From the NCBI GenBank assembly GCA_022825855.1, contig JAJDWB010000010.1, positions 62,001-126,000 of the forward strand: a stretch of DNA of 64,000 nucleotides, in the 5' to 3' direction. Position 1 is the first letter of the stretch. Each line of letters opens with the position of its first letter. The position numbers and the translations under genes are program-made. The notes beneath the pieces are model-generated. The model was not told where the DNA came from. It made no database searches and worked only from the letters and a program-made list of their open reading frames with translations. Source of the DNA: Dehalococcoidia bacterium. Lineage in GTDB: Bacteria > Chloroflexota > Dehalococcoidia > Bin125. Of the stretch, positions 25,584 to 33,774 are shown in pieces.

Positions 25584-27107
25584 ATGCGAACCCTGTTGCT
25601 GATCCTGTTTGGTGTCGTGATCGGCGTCGCGACCCTGGGCGCAGTCTGGGCGACCGTAAGCAACACGCCCGACGACCCCGACGGCGCGGTGGACGTGCGC
25701 ATCGTCCTCGAGCGTCTCCCGGACGGCCGCGTGGAGGCCGGACTGCAACAGCGCGAGGTCGAGGGCGAGTGGGGTGAGACGCTGATGCCAGAACACCGAT
25801 TCCTGCCGCCCGACGCGGAGCTCAATCTGGCGCTGCACAGCTCGGTGATGGTCGTCGACACGGACAGCCGCTACGAGATCGTGGAGCAGGACTACGCCGA
25901 CTACCTCTTCCAGTCGGGCCAGGAGATCGCGGAAGGGTTCCACGAGCGATTTGGAGGCAGCGAAGACGCGCCCAAGATGATCTGCATTGACGACCTCAAC
26001 GATCGCGGCATCGAGCGTCTCTGCGACGGATTCGCCTCGGCCTACGCAGGTCCGCTGCAGCGCCTGGCGGTCACCGATTACGACGCGTTCCGGGAAGAAC
26101 TGGAGACCATCCTGCTTGAGGATCGGGAGCTTCGCGCGCTGTTCACGACCAGCGTGGCGACCGCGCAAATCGTCGACGATGCCAGGGAGGCGACGCGCCG
26201 ATACGTGCGCTGGACGTATTGGATCGAACTGGTCGACCCGCATCTGCCGGATCCGGATCAGCTCTACTGCGTGATCAGCCACGGTTCGGACGAAGACCTG
26301 TTCTGGGGCCTGTCGGCCGAGACCTCGGTGGCCGCGGCCGGCGCGCTCGGCATCAACATGCGCAACGAGGTGTACGCCAGCGGCGTGGAACAGGCGGCAG
26401 CCATCCGCCGCTGCACGGCCGATGGCGCGGTCGCGATTGCCACGACGTTGGCCGAGCCCGAGGCGCTGCAGTCCGCCGTGCAGGAGGCGCTGGCCGCCGG
26501 CGTGCCGGTGATCTCGTTCAACTCCGGGGCCGAAGAGGCCGCCGAGGTGGGCGCCGCGCTGCACATCTCGCTTGACGACTATGAGGCCGGTCGCATCGCC
26601 GGCGATGAGTTCAATGCGCGGGGCGTTGAGGGGCGAATCCTCTGCGTGATCCACGAGCCGGCCAACCAGGGCCTGCACGATCGCTGCGACGGCCTGGAAG
26701 CCAGCTTCAGCGGGACGGTCGAGCGCTGGAGCATGAACGACCGCGAGACCACCGTCTCCGAACTGCACGAACGGCTCTCGGTGGGCGACGTGGACGGGGT
26801 GATTGGCCTCTCGTCGTCGATCGGCGTCGAGGTCCGCAGCGCGATCTTCCAGTACGACCGCCGCCTGCCTGCTGCCACGTTCGGCTTCAGCCGCACGATC
26901 GCCGAGTATGTCTCCGACGGCCGGCTGATGTTCGCCATCTTCGACCATCCGGAGATTCAGTCCTACCTGGCCGCGGTTGGCGCCTTGTTCACCGAACGGC
27001 TGCGGATCGATCCGGCGTCCTATTTCAACGGCGCGCAGATGCTGATCACGCCAACCATTGTCAACGCCGAGCAGATGGAGAGACTACTGGAGACGCTCTA
27101 CGACTGA
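25584..27107 (+). CDS. Membrane-anchored periplasmic-binding-like protein with internal lobe duplication
   Basis: 507 residues, paralogue of the protein at 1254. N-terminal hydrophobic anchor (about 3-22), then the shared LPDGRVEAGLQQ module (about 36-80). Residues 226-500 form a type I periplasmic-binding fold (LYCVISHGSDED, VPVISFNSG, ILCVIHEPANQG). Residues 131-200 look like an extra copy of the second-lobe unit found at 351-420, both with ICxxx and CDG cysteines 13-14 apart. No transporter partners adjacent. Function unknown; sensing or scavenging outside the membrane is plausible. Confidence 0.72.
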   Translation: MRTLLLILFGVVIGVATLGAVWATVSNTPDDPDGAVDVRIVLERLPDGRVEAGLQQREVEGEWGETLMPEHRFLPPDAELNLALHSSVMVVDTDSRYEIVEQDYADYLFQSGQEIAEGFHERFGGSEDAPKMICIDDLNDRGIERLCDGFASAYAGPLQRLAVTDYDAFREELETILLEDRELRALFTTSVATAQIVDDAREATRRYVRWTYWIELVDPHLPDPDQLYCVISHGSDEDLFWGLSAETSVAAAGALGINMRNEVYASGVEQAAAIRRCTADGAVAIATTLAEPEALQSAVQEALAAGVPVISFNSGAEEAAEVGAALHISLDDYEAGRIAGDEFNARGVEGRILCVIHEPANQGLHDRCDGLEASFSGTVERWSMNDRETTVSELHERLSVGDVDGVIGLSSSIGVEVRSAIFQYDRRLPAATFGFSRTIAEYVSDGRLMFAIFDHPEIQSYLAAVGALFTERLRIDPASYFNGAQMLITPTIVNAEQMERLLETLYD

Positions 27108-27419
27108 GGGGAATCCGGCGGGAGCCGAACAAGAGACACCCCGTTTTCATTCAGTTTCTCGAAATGACTTGCGGATAACGCGACTAAGGGCGTAGCGTCC
27201 TGATCGACGGGGATGTCCCGGGGGGTTACTGAATGATCGGCCCGTGCGGCGCCATTTCCCCTGCAATCACGGATGCGTGCTCTGGTATTGCGTACCCTGC
27301 TCCACAGCGCATGAATGCGCGTGGAGGCGCAGTCGACAGCGCCAGCATGCGGAGGTTGCTTCCCCAGTAATCAGGGCGTCGCACCGCATTCCCGCGTCGC
27401 CCGCGGAGGCCGTTGAGAG
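27108..27419. other. 312-bp leader region upstream of korA
   Basis: No reading frame worth calling and no riboswitch class I recognise. It contains the long hairpin at 27300-27326. Other sequence is unremarkable GC-rich DNA. Confidence 0.5.
27300..27326 (+). promoter_or_regulatory. 12-bp-stem inverted repeat in the korA leader
   Basis: CTCCAC-A-GCGCAT-GA-ATGCGC-GTGGAG forms a 12-pair stem with one bulged A and a two-base loop. It lies about 95 bp before the korA ATG and has no U-tract. It could be an operator for a dimeric repressor or an RNA hairpin. Confidence 0.4.
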
Positions 27420-29303
27420 ATGACCACCACTTCACCGCAGGCGAACGGATCGGGGGGCGGCAGCGCGCCGATCCAGGAACGCGACCGGGTCACCGTCCGA
27501 TTCGCCGGCGACTCCGGCGACGGCATGCAGTTGGCCGGCAATCGCTTTGCCGACGCCACGGCGGTCTTCGGCAACGACTTCTCCACCCTGCCCGACTTCC
27601 CCGCCGAGATTCGCGCGCCAGCCGGATCGCTGGCCGGCGTCTCGAGCTTCCAGATCTCCTTCTCCAAGCACCAGATTTTCACCCCGGGCGACGAACCGGA
27701 CACACTGGTCGCGATGAACCCGGCGGCGCTCAAGTCGCATCTCTCGGCCCTGACCAAGGGTGGTCTGCTCGTAATCAACGAGGACGCTTTCACCTCGGGC
27801 AACCTGAAGAAAGCGAACTACCCGAGCAATCCGCTCGCCGATGGTTCGCTCGAGGAATACCGGGTCATCAAGGCGCCGATCACCACGGCGGCCATTGCGG
27901 CGGTCGACGATCTCGGTTTGACCACGCAGAATGCCGAACGGACCAAGAACTTCTTCGCACTGGGCCTGGTCTACTGGCTGTACGACCGCGATTTGCAGCC
28001 GACTCTGGACTGGATTGAGGACCGCTTCGGCCGCCTGCCAAACATCGCCGAAGCCAACCGCCGAGCGCTGCACGCCGGCCACGCCTACGGCGAGACGACG
28101 GAGATCGCCGACGCTCACGTGCGCGTCCCACCGGCCGTCCTGACGCCCGGCGAGTACCGCACGATCACTGGCAACCAGGCGTTGGTGCTGGGGCTGATCA
28201 CGGCCTCGCACCTGACCGACCTGGAGCTGTTTTACGGTTCCTACCCGATCACGCCGGCCTCGGATGTGCTGGTCGAGTTGGCCGCGCTGCGCGAGTTCGG
28301 CGTGCGCACCTTCCAGGCCGAGGACGAGATCTCGGCGATTGGCACCGCAATCGGTGCGGCTTACGGCGGCGGCCTGGGCGTGACCGGCACGTCGGGTCCC
28401 GGAATCGCGCTGAAGAGCGAGGCGCTCAACCTGGCTGTGATGACCGAACTGCCGCTCCTGGTGCTCGACGTTCAGCGCTCCGGTCCCTCGACCGGCATGC
28501 CGACCAAGACTGAGCAGACCGACTTGCTACAGGTGATGTTTGGCCGCAACGGCGAATCGCCGCTCTGCGTGCTGGCCGCCAAGTCGCCGGGCGACTGCTT
28601 CTACATGGTGTTGGAGGCCGTGCGGCTTGCGTTCCAGTTCGTGACGCCGGTCGTGCTGCTTTCGGACACCTACCTGGCCAACACGGCCGAGCCCTGGCCC
28701 GTGCCGGACGTCAACCAGCTCAACAAGATCGATGTCCCCTACCGCAAGCTGGAGCACATCGACCCCGAGGACTTCCAGCCCTACGCTCGCGACCCGGAAA
28801 CCCTGGCGCGGACGTTCGTCCCGCCGGGCATCAAGGGTCTTGAGCACCGGATTGGCGGACTCGAGAAGTCGGACATCAGCGGTGATGTCGCCTACTCACC
28901 GGAGAATCACCAGCGGATGACCGATCTGCGCGGCGAGAAGATCCGGCGGATCGCCAACTTCATCCCCGAGCTTGAGGTCGACGGCCCCGAGTCGGGCGAC
29001 ATGCTGGTGCTGAGTTGGGGATCGACCTACGGCGCCGTCTTCACCGCCGTGAACGACGCGCGCGAGGCGGGTCACGAGATCGCGCACGCGCACCTGCAAT
29101 ACCTCAACCCCTTCCCACGCAACCTCGGCGATGTCGTGTCGCGCTACAACAAGGTCCTGATTCCCGAGGCCAACACGGGTCAACTGCGCATGTTGATCCG
29201 AGCCAACTTCCTGGTCGACGCCCAGGGCTACAACGAGGTCACGGGTCAACCGTTGTCCGCTCGTCTGTTGACCGAGGCAATCATCAAGCTGGCCAGCGAG
29301 TAG
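27420..29303 (+). CDS. korA: 2-oxoacid:ferredoxin oxidoreductase alpha subunit with fused gamma domain
   Basis: 627 residues. Residues about 22-205 are the gamma domain (VRFAGDSGDGMQLAG); about 230-620 are the alpha/pyrimidine-binding part (YPITPASDVLVEL, TSGPGIALKSEAL). The alpha-gamma fusion and two-subunit arrangement are those of aerobic-type 2-oxoglutarate:ferredoxin oxidoreductases (KorAB) of Actinobacteria and related bacteria, which form succinyl-CoA in the TCA cycle. Other 2-oxoacids are possible. It is followed after 49 bp by the beta subunit and forms an operon with it. Confidence 0.9.
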   Translation: MTTTSPQANGSGGGSAPIQERDRVTVRFAGDSGDGMQLAGNRFADATAVFGNDFSTLPDFPAEIRAPAGSLAGVSSFQISFSKHQIFTPGDEPDTLVAMNPAALKSHLSALTKGGLLVINEDAFTSGNLKKANYPSNPLADGSLEEYRVIKAPITTAAIAAVDDLGLTTQNAERTKNFFALGLVYWLYDRDLQPTLDWIEDRFGRLPNIAEANRRALHAGHAYGETTEIADAHVRVPPAVLTPGEYRTITGNQALVLGLITASHLTDLELFYGSYPITPASDVLVELAALREFGVRTFQAEDEISAIGTAIGAAYGGGLGVTGTSGPGIALKSEALNLAVMTELPLLVLDVQRSGPSTGMPTKTEQTDLLQVMFGRNGESPLCVLAAKSPGDCFYMVLEAVRLAFQFVTPVVLLSDTYLANTAEPWPVPDVNQLNKIDVPYRKLEHIDPEDFQPYARDPETLARTFVPPGIKGLEHRIGGLEKSDISGDVAYSPENHQRMTDLRGEKIRRIANFIPELEVDGPESGDMLVLSWGSTYGAVFTAVNDAREAGHEIAHAHLQYLNPFPRNLGDVVSRYNKVLIPEANTGQLRMLIRANFLVDAQGYNEVTGQPLSARLLTEAIIKLASE

Positions 29304-29352
29304 CGACGAGATTCACGTAGGATCGAACACAGAGAGCCACAGGAGGCACGAG

Positions 29353-30408
29353 ATGGTACTCCACACGCCGGCAGCCCCAGACCTGGTCGAGAACATCATT
29401 CCGATCGCCGAGGAGAACCTCTCGCGCAAGGATTATGCATCCGACGTCGACACGCGTTGGTGCCCGGGCTGCGGTGATTACTCGATCCTCGCCCAGATGC
29501 AGCGCTCGCTGTCCAACATCAACGTCGCGCCCGAGAAGATGGTCTTCGTCTCCGGCATCGGCTGCTCGTCGCGCTTCCCCTACTACATGAACACCTACGG
29601 GATTCACTCGATCCACGGCCGCGCGCCGACGATCGCGTCCGGGCTCAAGCTCTCGCGGCCGGACCTGCAGGTCTTCGTGATCACCGGCGACGGCGACGCG
29701 CTCTCGATCGGCGGCAACCACTTGCTGCACGTGCTGCGGCGCAACGTGGATGTCAAGATCTTCCTCTTCAACAACCGCATCTACGGCCTGACCAAGGGCC
29801 AGTATTCGCCGACCTCGGAGCTGGGCAAGGTGACGAAATCGTCGCCGATCGGCACGACCGAGCGTCCGCTCAACCCGCTCTCCGTGGCGCTGGCCTCGGA
29901 GGCGACGTTCGTCGCGCGCAGCTTCGACACCGACCCGCAGCACTTGCAGACGACGATCGAGCAGGCGGCGCGCCACCACGGGGCGGCGTTTGTCGAGATC
30001 CTGCAGAACTGCAACATCTTCAACGACCGCGCCTTCGCCGACTACACGGACCGCGAAGTCCGCGACGAGCGGCTGCTCTACCTCAAGCACGGTCAGCCGA
30101 TGCTGTTCGGCGAGGACCAGAACAAGGGTCTGGCGGTCTCGGCGACCGGCCTGCGGGTCGTGGACGCGCATGGCCCCGACGTGGGGCTGATCCTGACCCA
30201 CGACGCGACGCGGCCCGCGCCCGACGTGCATCAGCTCCTGGCGCGCTGCCAGTACCCCGAGATGCCGGTGCCGATGGGCGTCATCCGCCAGGTCACCGCG
30301 CCGACCTACGGCGACTACCTCGACAGCCAGATCGAGGTCGCCAAGTTCAAGAACCGCCAGGACGTCGCGCAGTTGCTCAAAGGCCGCTCGACCTGGCAGG
30401 TGGAGTAG
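29353..30408 (+). CDS. korB: 2-oxoacid:ferredoxin oxidoreductase beta subunit
   Basis: 351 residues. Thiamine-diphosphate-binding subunit: RWCPGCGDYSIL near the N-terminus (Cys pair for the FeS cluster), VSGIGCSSRFPYY, and the TPP/Mg motif GDGDALSIGGNHLLH followed by LFNNRIYGLTKGQ. AGGAGG six bases before the ATG gives strong initiation. Completes the KorAB enzyme that transfers electrons to ferredoxin. The ferredoxin partner is not in the window. Confidence 0.92.
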   Translation: MVLHTPAAPDLVENIIPIAEENLSRKDYASDVDTRWCPGCGDYSILAQMQRSLSNINVAPEKMVFVSGIGCSSRFPYYMNTYGIHSIHGRAPTIASGLKLSRPDLQVFVITGDGDALSIGGNHLLHVLRRNVDVKIFLFNNRIYGLTKGQYSPTSELGKVTKSSPIGTTERPLNPLSVALASEATFVARSFDTDPQHLQTTIEQAARHHGAAFVEILQNCNIFNDRAFADYTDREVRDERLLYLKHGQPMLFGEDQNKGLAVSATGLRVVDAHGPDVGLILTHDATRPAPDVHQLLARCQYPEMPVPMGVIRQVTAPTYGDYLDSQIEVAKFKNRQDVAQLLKGRSTWQVE

Positions 30409-30465
30409 GGCGTCTCAGGCGGTTGCATGCGTTCCGACCGGAGTGACTAAGCGCTGGTGTGAGCC

Positions 30466-31701
30466 TTGGCAGTTGTTGACTGGTCACTTGGGCACGTTGA
30501 TGTATCTGGTCAATTCGATCGTGCTGAGGACTTACGGCGCCTCTGCGTTGGCTTGTATCAGACGATTCACGACAAGGAGTTTGCAGAGGTCCATTTGGAC
30601 TTTGGGCAGTGTCAGGGGATCGTTGCCGGCGCGATCCTTCCAGCAATCCCCCTGATAGTTCGGTATCGCGAGCAAGAGAACGTTGCCTTCAAGCTAGATC
30701 CGCCGTCCAAGCCCGACCTGTACAGGCTCTTCGATAACACAGGCTGGGCTCATCTGATTGAGCCACAGAGATTCGATCCGCCTGCGGACCCCAGAGACCA
30801 CGTTCCGGTTCGTCGGTACGCAACATCCGACGAGCAATATGACAGTGTCGATCAACTTCTCGAGTTTCTCACGCGTCACATATCGATCGAGCGAGAAACG
30901 CTGATCGCACTTGAGTGGGCATTGCACGAAATCATGGACAACGTTCTCTCGCACGCAAAGTCGAGTGTCGGCGGCTTCGTACAGGCAACTCACTACGATC
31001 ACGCACTAGAGTTCATAGTTGCCGACGCCGGAATCGGAATTCCCCAGAGCCTGAACATGCGTGACCACGCTGCAGCCCTAGAACGAGCGGTCTCCGAAGG
31101 AGGGACGAGGGATGCGAGGTCGAACCAGGGAAACGGACTCTATGGAACTCTCCAACTCGCCCTCGTTTCGGGCGGCCAGTTTGAGATTCACTCGGCCAAC
31201 GGAATGCTCTATCTGGACGGAAACTCCGGCGCCCAAAGGTCGCGAGAGGTTCGATCTCCCTTGAACGGGACCTCTGTGAGATGCCGAATCGACATTCGCG
31301 AGCCAAATCTTCTTCAAGCCGCGCTCCGGTTTCGAGGACGACGACACGATCCTCAACATGACTACACTGAGAGGACGTTCGGGACGGATGGTGGCGAAAT
31401 GGTCTACGCGATACGCGAGCGAGCGATCCGTGACCTGGGCTCGCGCACCGGCGGGGCCAGAGTGCGCCGACAAATCGAGAATCTACTATCTGATCAAGAC
31501 CACGTGGTCATCGACTTCCAGGATGTCGATGTCGTCTCAAGCAGCTTCGCTGATGAAGTCTTCGGGCGTCTGTTCGTTGACCTTGGGCCTCGGTCCTTTA
31601 TGTCACGGATCGTCCTTCACAACGTCAACGCGACCATCGACGGGCTGATCGATCGGGCAATCGTCCAGCGAACAAGAACTGGCAATGACCCCAAAGCCTA
31701 G
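30466..31701 (+). CDS. GHKL ATPase protein with STAS-like ends (DUF4325)
   Basis: 411 residues, TTG start (first possible after an in-frame stop at 30460). The N-terminal about 100 residues look STAS-like (HLDFGQCQGIVAGAILP). The middle (about 135-280) is a GHKL/HATPase domain: N-box HEIMDNVLSHA, G1 VADAGIGIP, G2 NQGNGLYG. The C-terminus (about 305-400) is a DUF4325/STAS-like domain (HVVIDFQDVDVVSSSFADEVFGRLF). Anti-sigma/anti-anti-sigma chemistry in one chain is possible. AT content and codon use are higher in A/T than neighbours, suggesting transfer. Its stop overlaps the convergent SDR gene by 4 bp. Confidence 0.72.
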   Translation: MAVVDWSLGHVDVSGQFDRAEDLRRLCVGLYQTIHDKEFAEVHLDFGQCQGIVAGAILPAIPLIVRYREQENVAFKLDPPSKPDLYRLFDNTGWAHLIEPQRFDPPADPRDHVPVRRYATSDEQYDSVDQLLEFLTRHISIERETLIALEWALHEIMDNVLSHAKSSVGGFVQATHYDHALEFIVADAGIGIPQSLNMRDHAAALERAVSEGGTRDARSNQGNGLYGTLQLALVSGGQFEIHSANGMLYLDGNSGAQRSREVRSPLNGTSVRCRIDIREPNLLQAALRFRGRRHDPQHDYTERTFGTDGGEMVYAIRERAIRDLGSRTGGARVRRQIENLLSDQDHVVIDFQDVDVVSSSFADEVFGRLFVDLGPRSFMSRIVLHNVNATIDGLIDRAIVQRTRTGNDPKA

Positions 31702-32474
31702 CGCCCCCGATTGCCGCCTCCGTCGATGGTGTGCATCGAGCCGTTGATGTAGATACTGTCGTCGGAGCAGAGCCAGGTGACCAGGCTGGCGACTTCCTCG
31801 GGTTCGCCGTAGCGGCCCATGGGGTTGGCGGCGGCGAAGGCGTCGTGGACGGCCTCGGGATTGTCGGGGTCAAACTGGCGCTCGAGGCTGCGCATCATGC
31901 GGGTCTCGATCGGGCCGGGGCAGACGGCGTTGACGCGGATGTTGGGAGCGAGTTCCTGGGCGGCGGACTTGGTCATGCCGACGACGGCGTGCTTGGAGGC
32001 GCCGTAGGCGATGATGCCCGGCGTCGGCGAAAGGCCGGCGATTGAAGCGGTGTTGACGATGGCGCCGCCGCCCGACTGCTGCATGGCGGGGGCGACGTGC
32101 TTCATGCCCAGCCAGACGCCCTTGAGGTTGACGGCGATCACGCGGTCGAAGTCGGACTCGTCGAGGTCGGTCAGGGCCGAGCGGACGCCCTCGATGCCGG
32201 CGTTGTTGAAAAAGGCGTCGATGCGGCCGTAGTGAAACATTGCTCGTTCGACATAGTTGGCGACGTCGGATTCCTGGGTGACGTCCGCCTCGACGGCGAT
32301 GCATTCGCCGCCGGCGTTGGAAACGGCGGCGACCGTTTCGTCGAGATCGGAGCCGGCGAGGTCGACGGCGACGACTTTTGCGCCGTCGGCGGCGAAGCGG
32401 GCGCAGGCGGCGCGGCCGATGCCTCCGGCTGCGCCGGTCACGACTGCCACCTTGCCTTCGAATCGTTCACTCAT
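31698..32474 (-). CDS. Short-chain dehydrogenase/reductase
   Basis: 258 residues, classical SDR. VTGAAGGIGRAAC (cofactor loop), VAVDLAGSDLDE (Asp ending beta2, favouring NAD), NNAGIEG, IVNTASIAGLSPTPG with the active-site Ser, YGASKHAVVGM (catalytic Tyr and Lys), and INGSMHTIDGG at the end. It has the GC-rich composition of the core genome, unlike the flanking ATPase gene. Substrate unknown. Confidence 0.9.
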   Translation of the reverse strand: MSERFEGKVAVVTGAAGGIGRAACARFAADGAKVVAVDLAGSDLDETVAAVSNAGGECIAVEADVTQESDVANYVERAMFHYGRIDAFFNNAGIEGVRSALTDLDESDFDRVIAVNLKGVWLGMKHVAPAMQQSGGGAIVNTASIAGLSPTPGIIAYGASKHAVVGMTKSAAQELAPNIRVNAVCPGPIETRMMRSLERQFDPDNPEAVHDAFAAANPMGRYGEPEEVASLVTWLCSDDSIYINGSMHTIDGGGNRGR

Positions 32475-32530
32475 TGGTCGGCGTCCTCTCTCGAATCTCG
32501 TTGTGTTCAGGATACTTGTGGGGTCAGGGA

Positions 32531-32577
32531 GCCCCCCTCTGCCTTCGGCATCTCCCCCCGCTTCGCGGGGGGAGAGT
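32531..32577. repeat. REP-like hairpin, family 3 (copy 1)
   Basis: CCCCTCTGCCTTCGGCATCT is followed by CTCCCCCCGC-TTC-GCGGGGGGAG. A nearly identical 47-bp copy lies at 39850-39896, with the loop inverted. Sits between SDR and rhomboid genes. Confidence 0.65.
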
Positions 32578-32586
32578 AGAAACGGT

Positions 32587-33462
32587 TCAAAAGATCGGGT
32601 CGTACCAGCGAGGCGCGGCCCATTCGAGGGCGAGGTAGACGCAGAGGGCTCCGAGGGCGAAGACGGTGAGTTCGGGCAGGGGGCGGAGGACCTTGATCCG
32701 GGCGGCGGTGCTGATGAAGCCGGTCCAGTTGGGGTAGGTCCAGAGGATGAGGGCGGCGATGGCGCCGACGATCATGCCGCCGAGGTGGCCGCCGATGCTG
32801 ACCCGGGGGATGAGCAGCGAGAAGACGATGTTGATGATCAGGAAGGCGAGGATGCCGGACTCCTGCCAGCGGCGGCCGGAGGCGCGCTCGGCGATGACGA
32901 CGGCGCCTGCGAGTCCGAAGACGGCTCCGGAGGCGCCGGCGGTGAAGGCGTTGGGCTCGACGATCAGCGCGCCGAGCGCTCCGCCGGTGAGCGACACGCC
33001 GTAGAGCAGCAGCATCCGCCACCAGCCGATGGCGGGTTCGAGCATGCGTCCGAGCAGGACGAGGATGAGCACGTTCATGCCCATGTGCAGCAGGCCGTAG
33101 TGGAGGAAGGCGGAGGTGACGATGCGCCACCACTCGCCGTCGTAGACGAACGCGCCGTGGAGGGCGAAGTCGCGGTGGACGCTGGAGATGCCGCCGCCCC
33201 AGAGGGAAAACGAGCCGGTGTAGAGCGCAACGACGACCCAGACGACGGCGTTGGCGATGGCGAGCGCGTTGGTGACGCGGTAGGGCGAGGCGGTGGACCA
33301 CTGGCGGGTGCGCTTGCGAGCCTCGGCGACGCACTCGGGGCACTGGAACCCGACGGGGGCGGTGATCATGCACTGGGTGCAGATCGGCCGGTTGCAGCGC
33401 TGGCAGAGGACGCCGGCCCAGGTGTCCTGGTGGCGGTAGCAGGAGGCGTCGCGGGAGCTCAT
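32587..33462 (-). CDS. Rhomboid family intramembrane serine protease with N-terminal zinc-finger
   Basis: 291 residues. Residues 1-50 contain CYRHQ, CQRCNRPICTQCM and CPEC, a B-box-like zinc-binding module facing the cytoplasm. Six or more transmembrane helices follow. Rhomboid signatures are the HYGLLHMGMN block, the catalytic Ser in GASGAVFGL and the catalytic His in IGGHLGGM. Rhomboids cleave transmembrane segments of membrane proteins; substrates here are unknown. Element B lies just upstream of the start codon in the same orientation. Confidence 0.92.
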   Translation of the reverse strand: MSSRDASCYRHQDTWAGVLCQRCNRPICTQCMITAPVGFQCPECVAEARKRTRQWSTASPYRVTNALAIANAVVWVVVALYTGSFSLWGGGISSVHRDFALHGAFVYDGEWWRIVTSAFLHYGLLHMGMNVLILVLLGRMLEPAIGWWRMLLLYGVSLTGGALGALIVEPNAFTAGASGAVFGLAGAVVIAERASGRRWQESGILAFLIINIVFSLLIPRVSIGGHLGGMIVGAIAALILWTYPNWTGFISTAARIKVLRPLPELTVFALGALCVYLALEWAAPRWYDPIF

Positions 33463-33483
33463 GGGCTCCAGTGTATGAGGCAG

Positions 33484-33601
33484 TGGTCAGTGGTTAGGAA
33501 AGAATTTTTCTCCGAGCGGCCTCCAGGAAAAACAGCGTCGATCTCCAGTGTTTTACTGGGAATCGCGAAGTTCGGGATGGTTGGAAGTGGTTAGCTTTGG
33601 T
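33484..33601 (-). repeat. Phased 10-bp repeat element B with conserved core (minus orientation)
   Basis: Read on the minus strand, ACCA words (plus-strand TGGT at 33598, 33588, 33578) are exactly ten apart, followed by the 64-bp core (33563 to 33500, ATTCCCAGT to GAAAAATTCTT) and two more ACCA words (33491, 33484). The core contains CCAGT-AAAAC-ACTGG, a perfect inverted repeat. The rhomboid gene starts 38 bp beyond the core. Confidence 0.75.
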
Positions 33602-33727
33602 CAGTCCTGTCAGGTCGTCGGCCATACTCGTTCGCCTCTCCGGTGCGTAGAACTCATGTGCTCTATGATAGCCGGGCGGGGAATCCCCCGACGTTGCGTA
33701 GGATGCAGACCACGCGAGCTTGCATGC

Positions 33728-33743
33728 GGACGTCTGGACGTCT
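33728..33743. promoter_or_regulatory. Candidate operator: GACGTC-TG-GACGTC
   Basis: Two tandem GGACGTCT octamers give two palindromic GACGTC hexamers two bases apart, 31 bp before the methyltransferase GTG. Position and symmetry fit an autoregulatory site for the restriction-modification genes. Confidence 0.35.
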
Positions 33744-33774
33744 AGCATCAGTCCTCACAGACGGAGGCTCGTTC

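Larger units (their letters stand above)
33463..33774. other. 312-bp divergent intergenic region between rhomboid and methyltransferase genes
   Basis: It holds element B (33484-33601), a TATGAT hexamer at 33664-33669 and a tandem GGACGTCT repeat at 33728-33743. Nothing else is recognised. Confidence 0.55.

Noticed and set aside
27108-27419. TPP or other riboswitch ahead of the thiamine-dependent oxidoreductase
   Set aside because: I looked for the TPP riboswitch CTGAGA and similar conserved boxes and did not find them.
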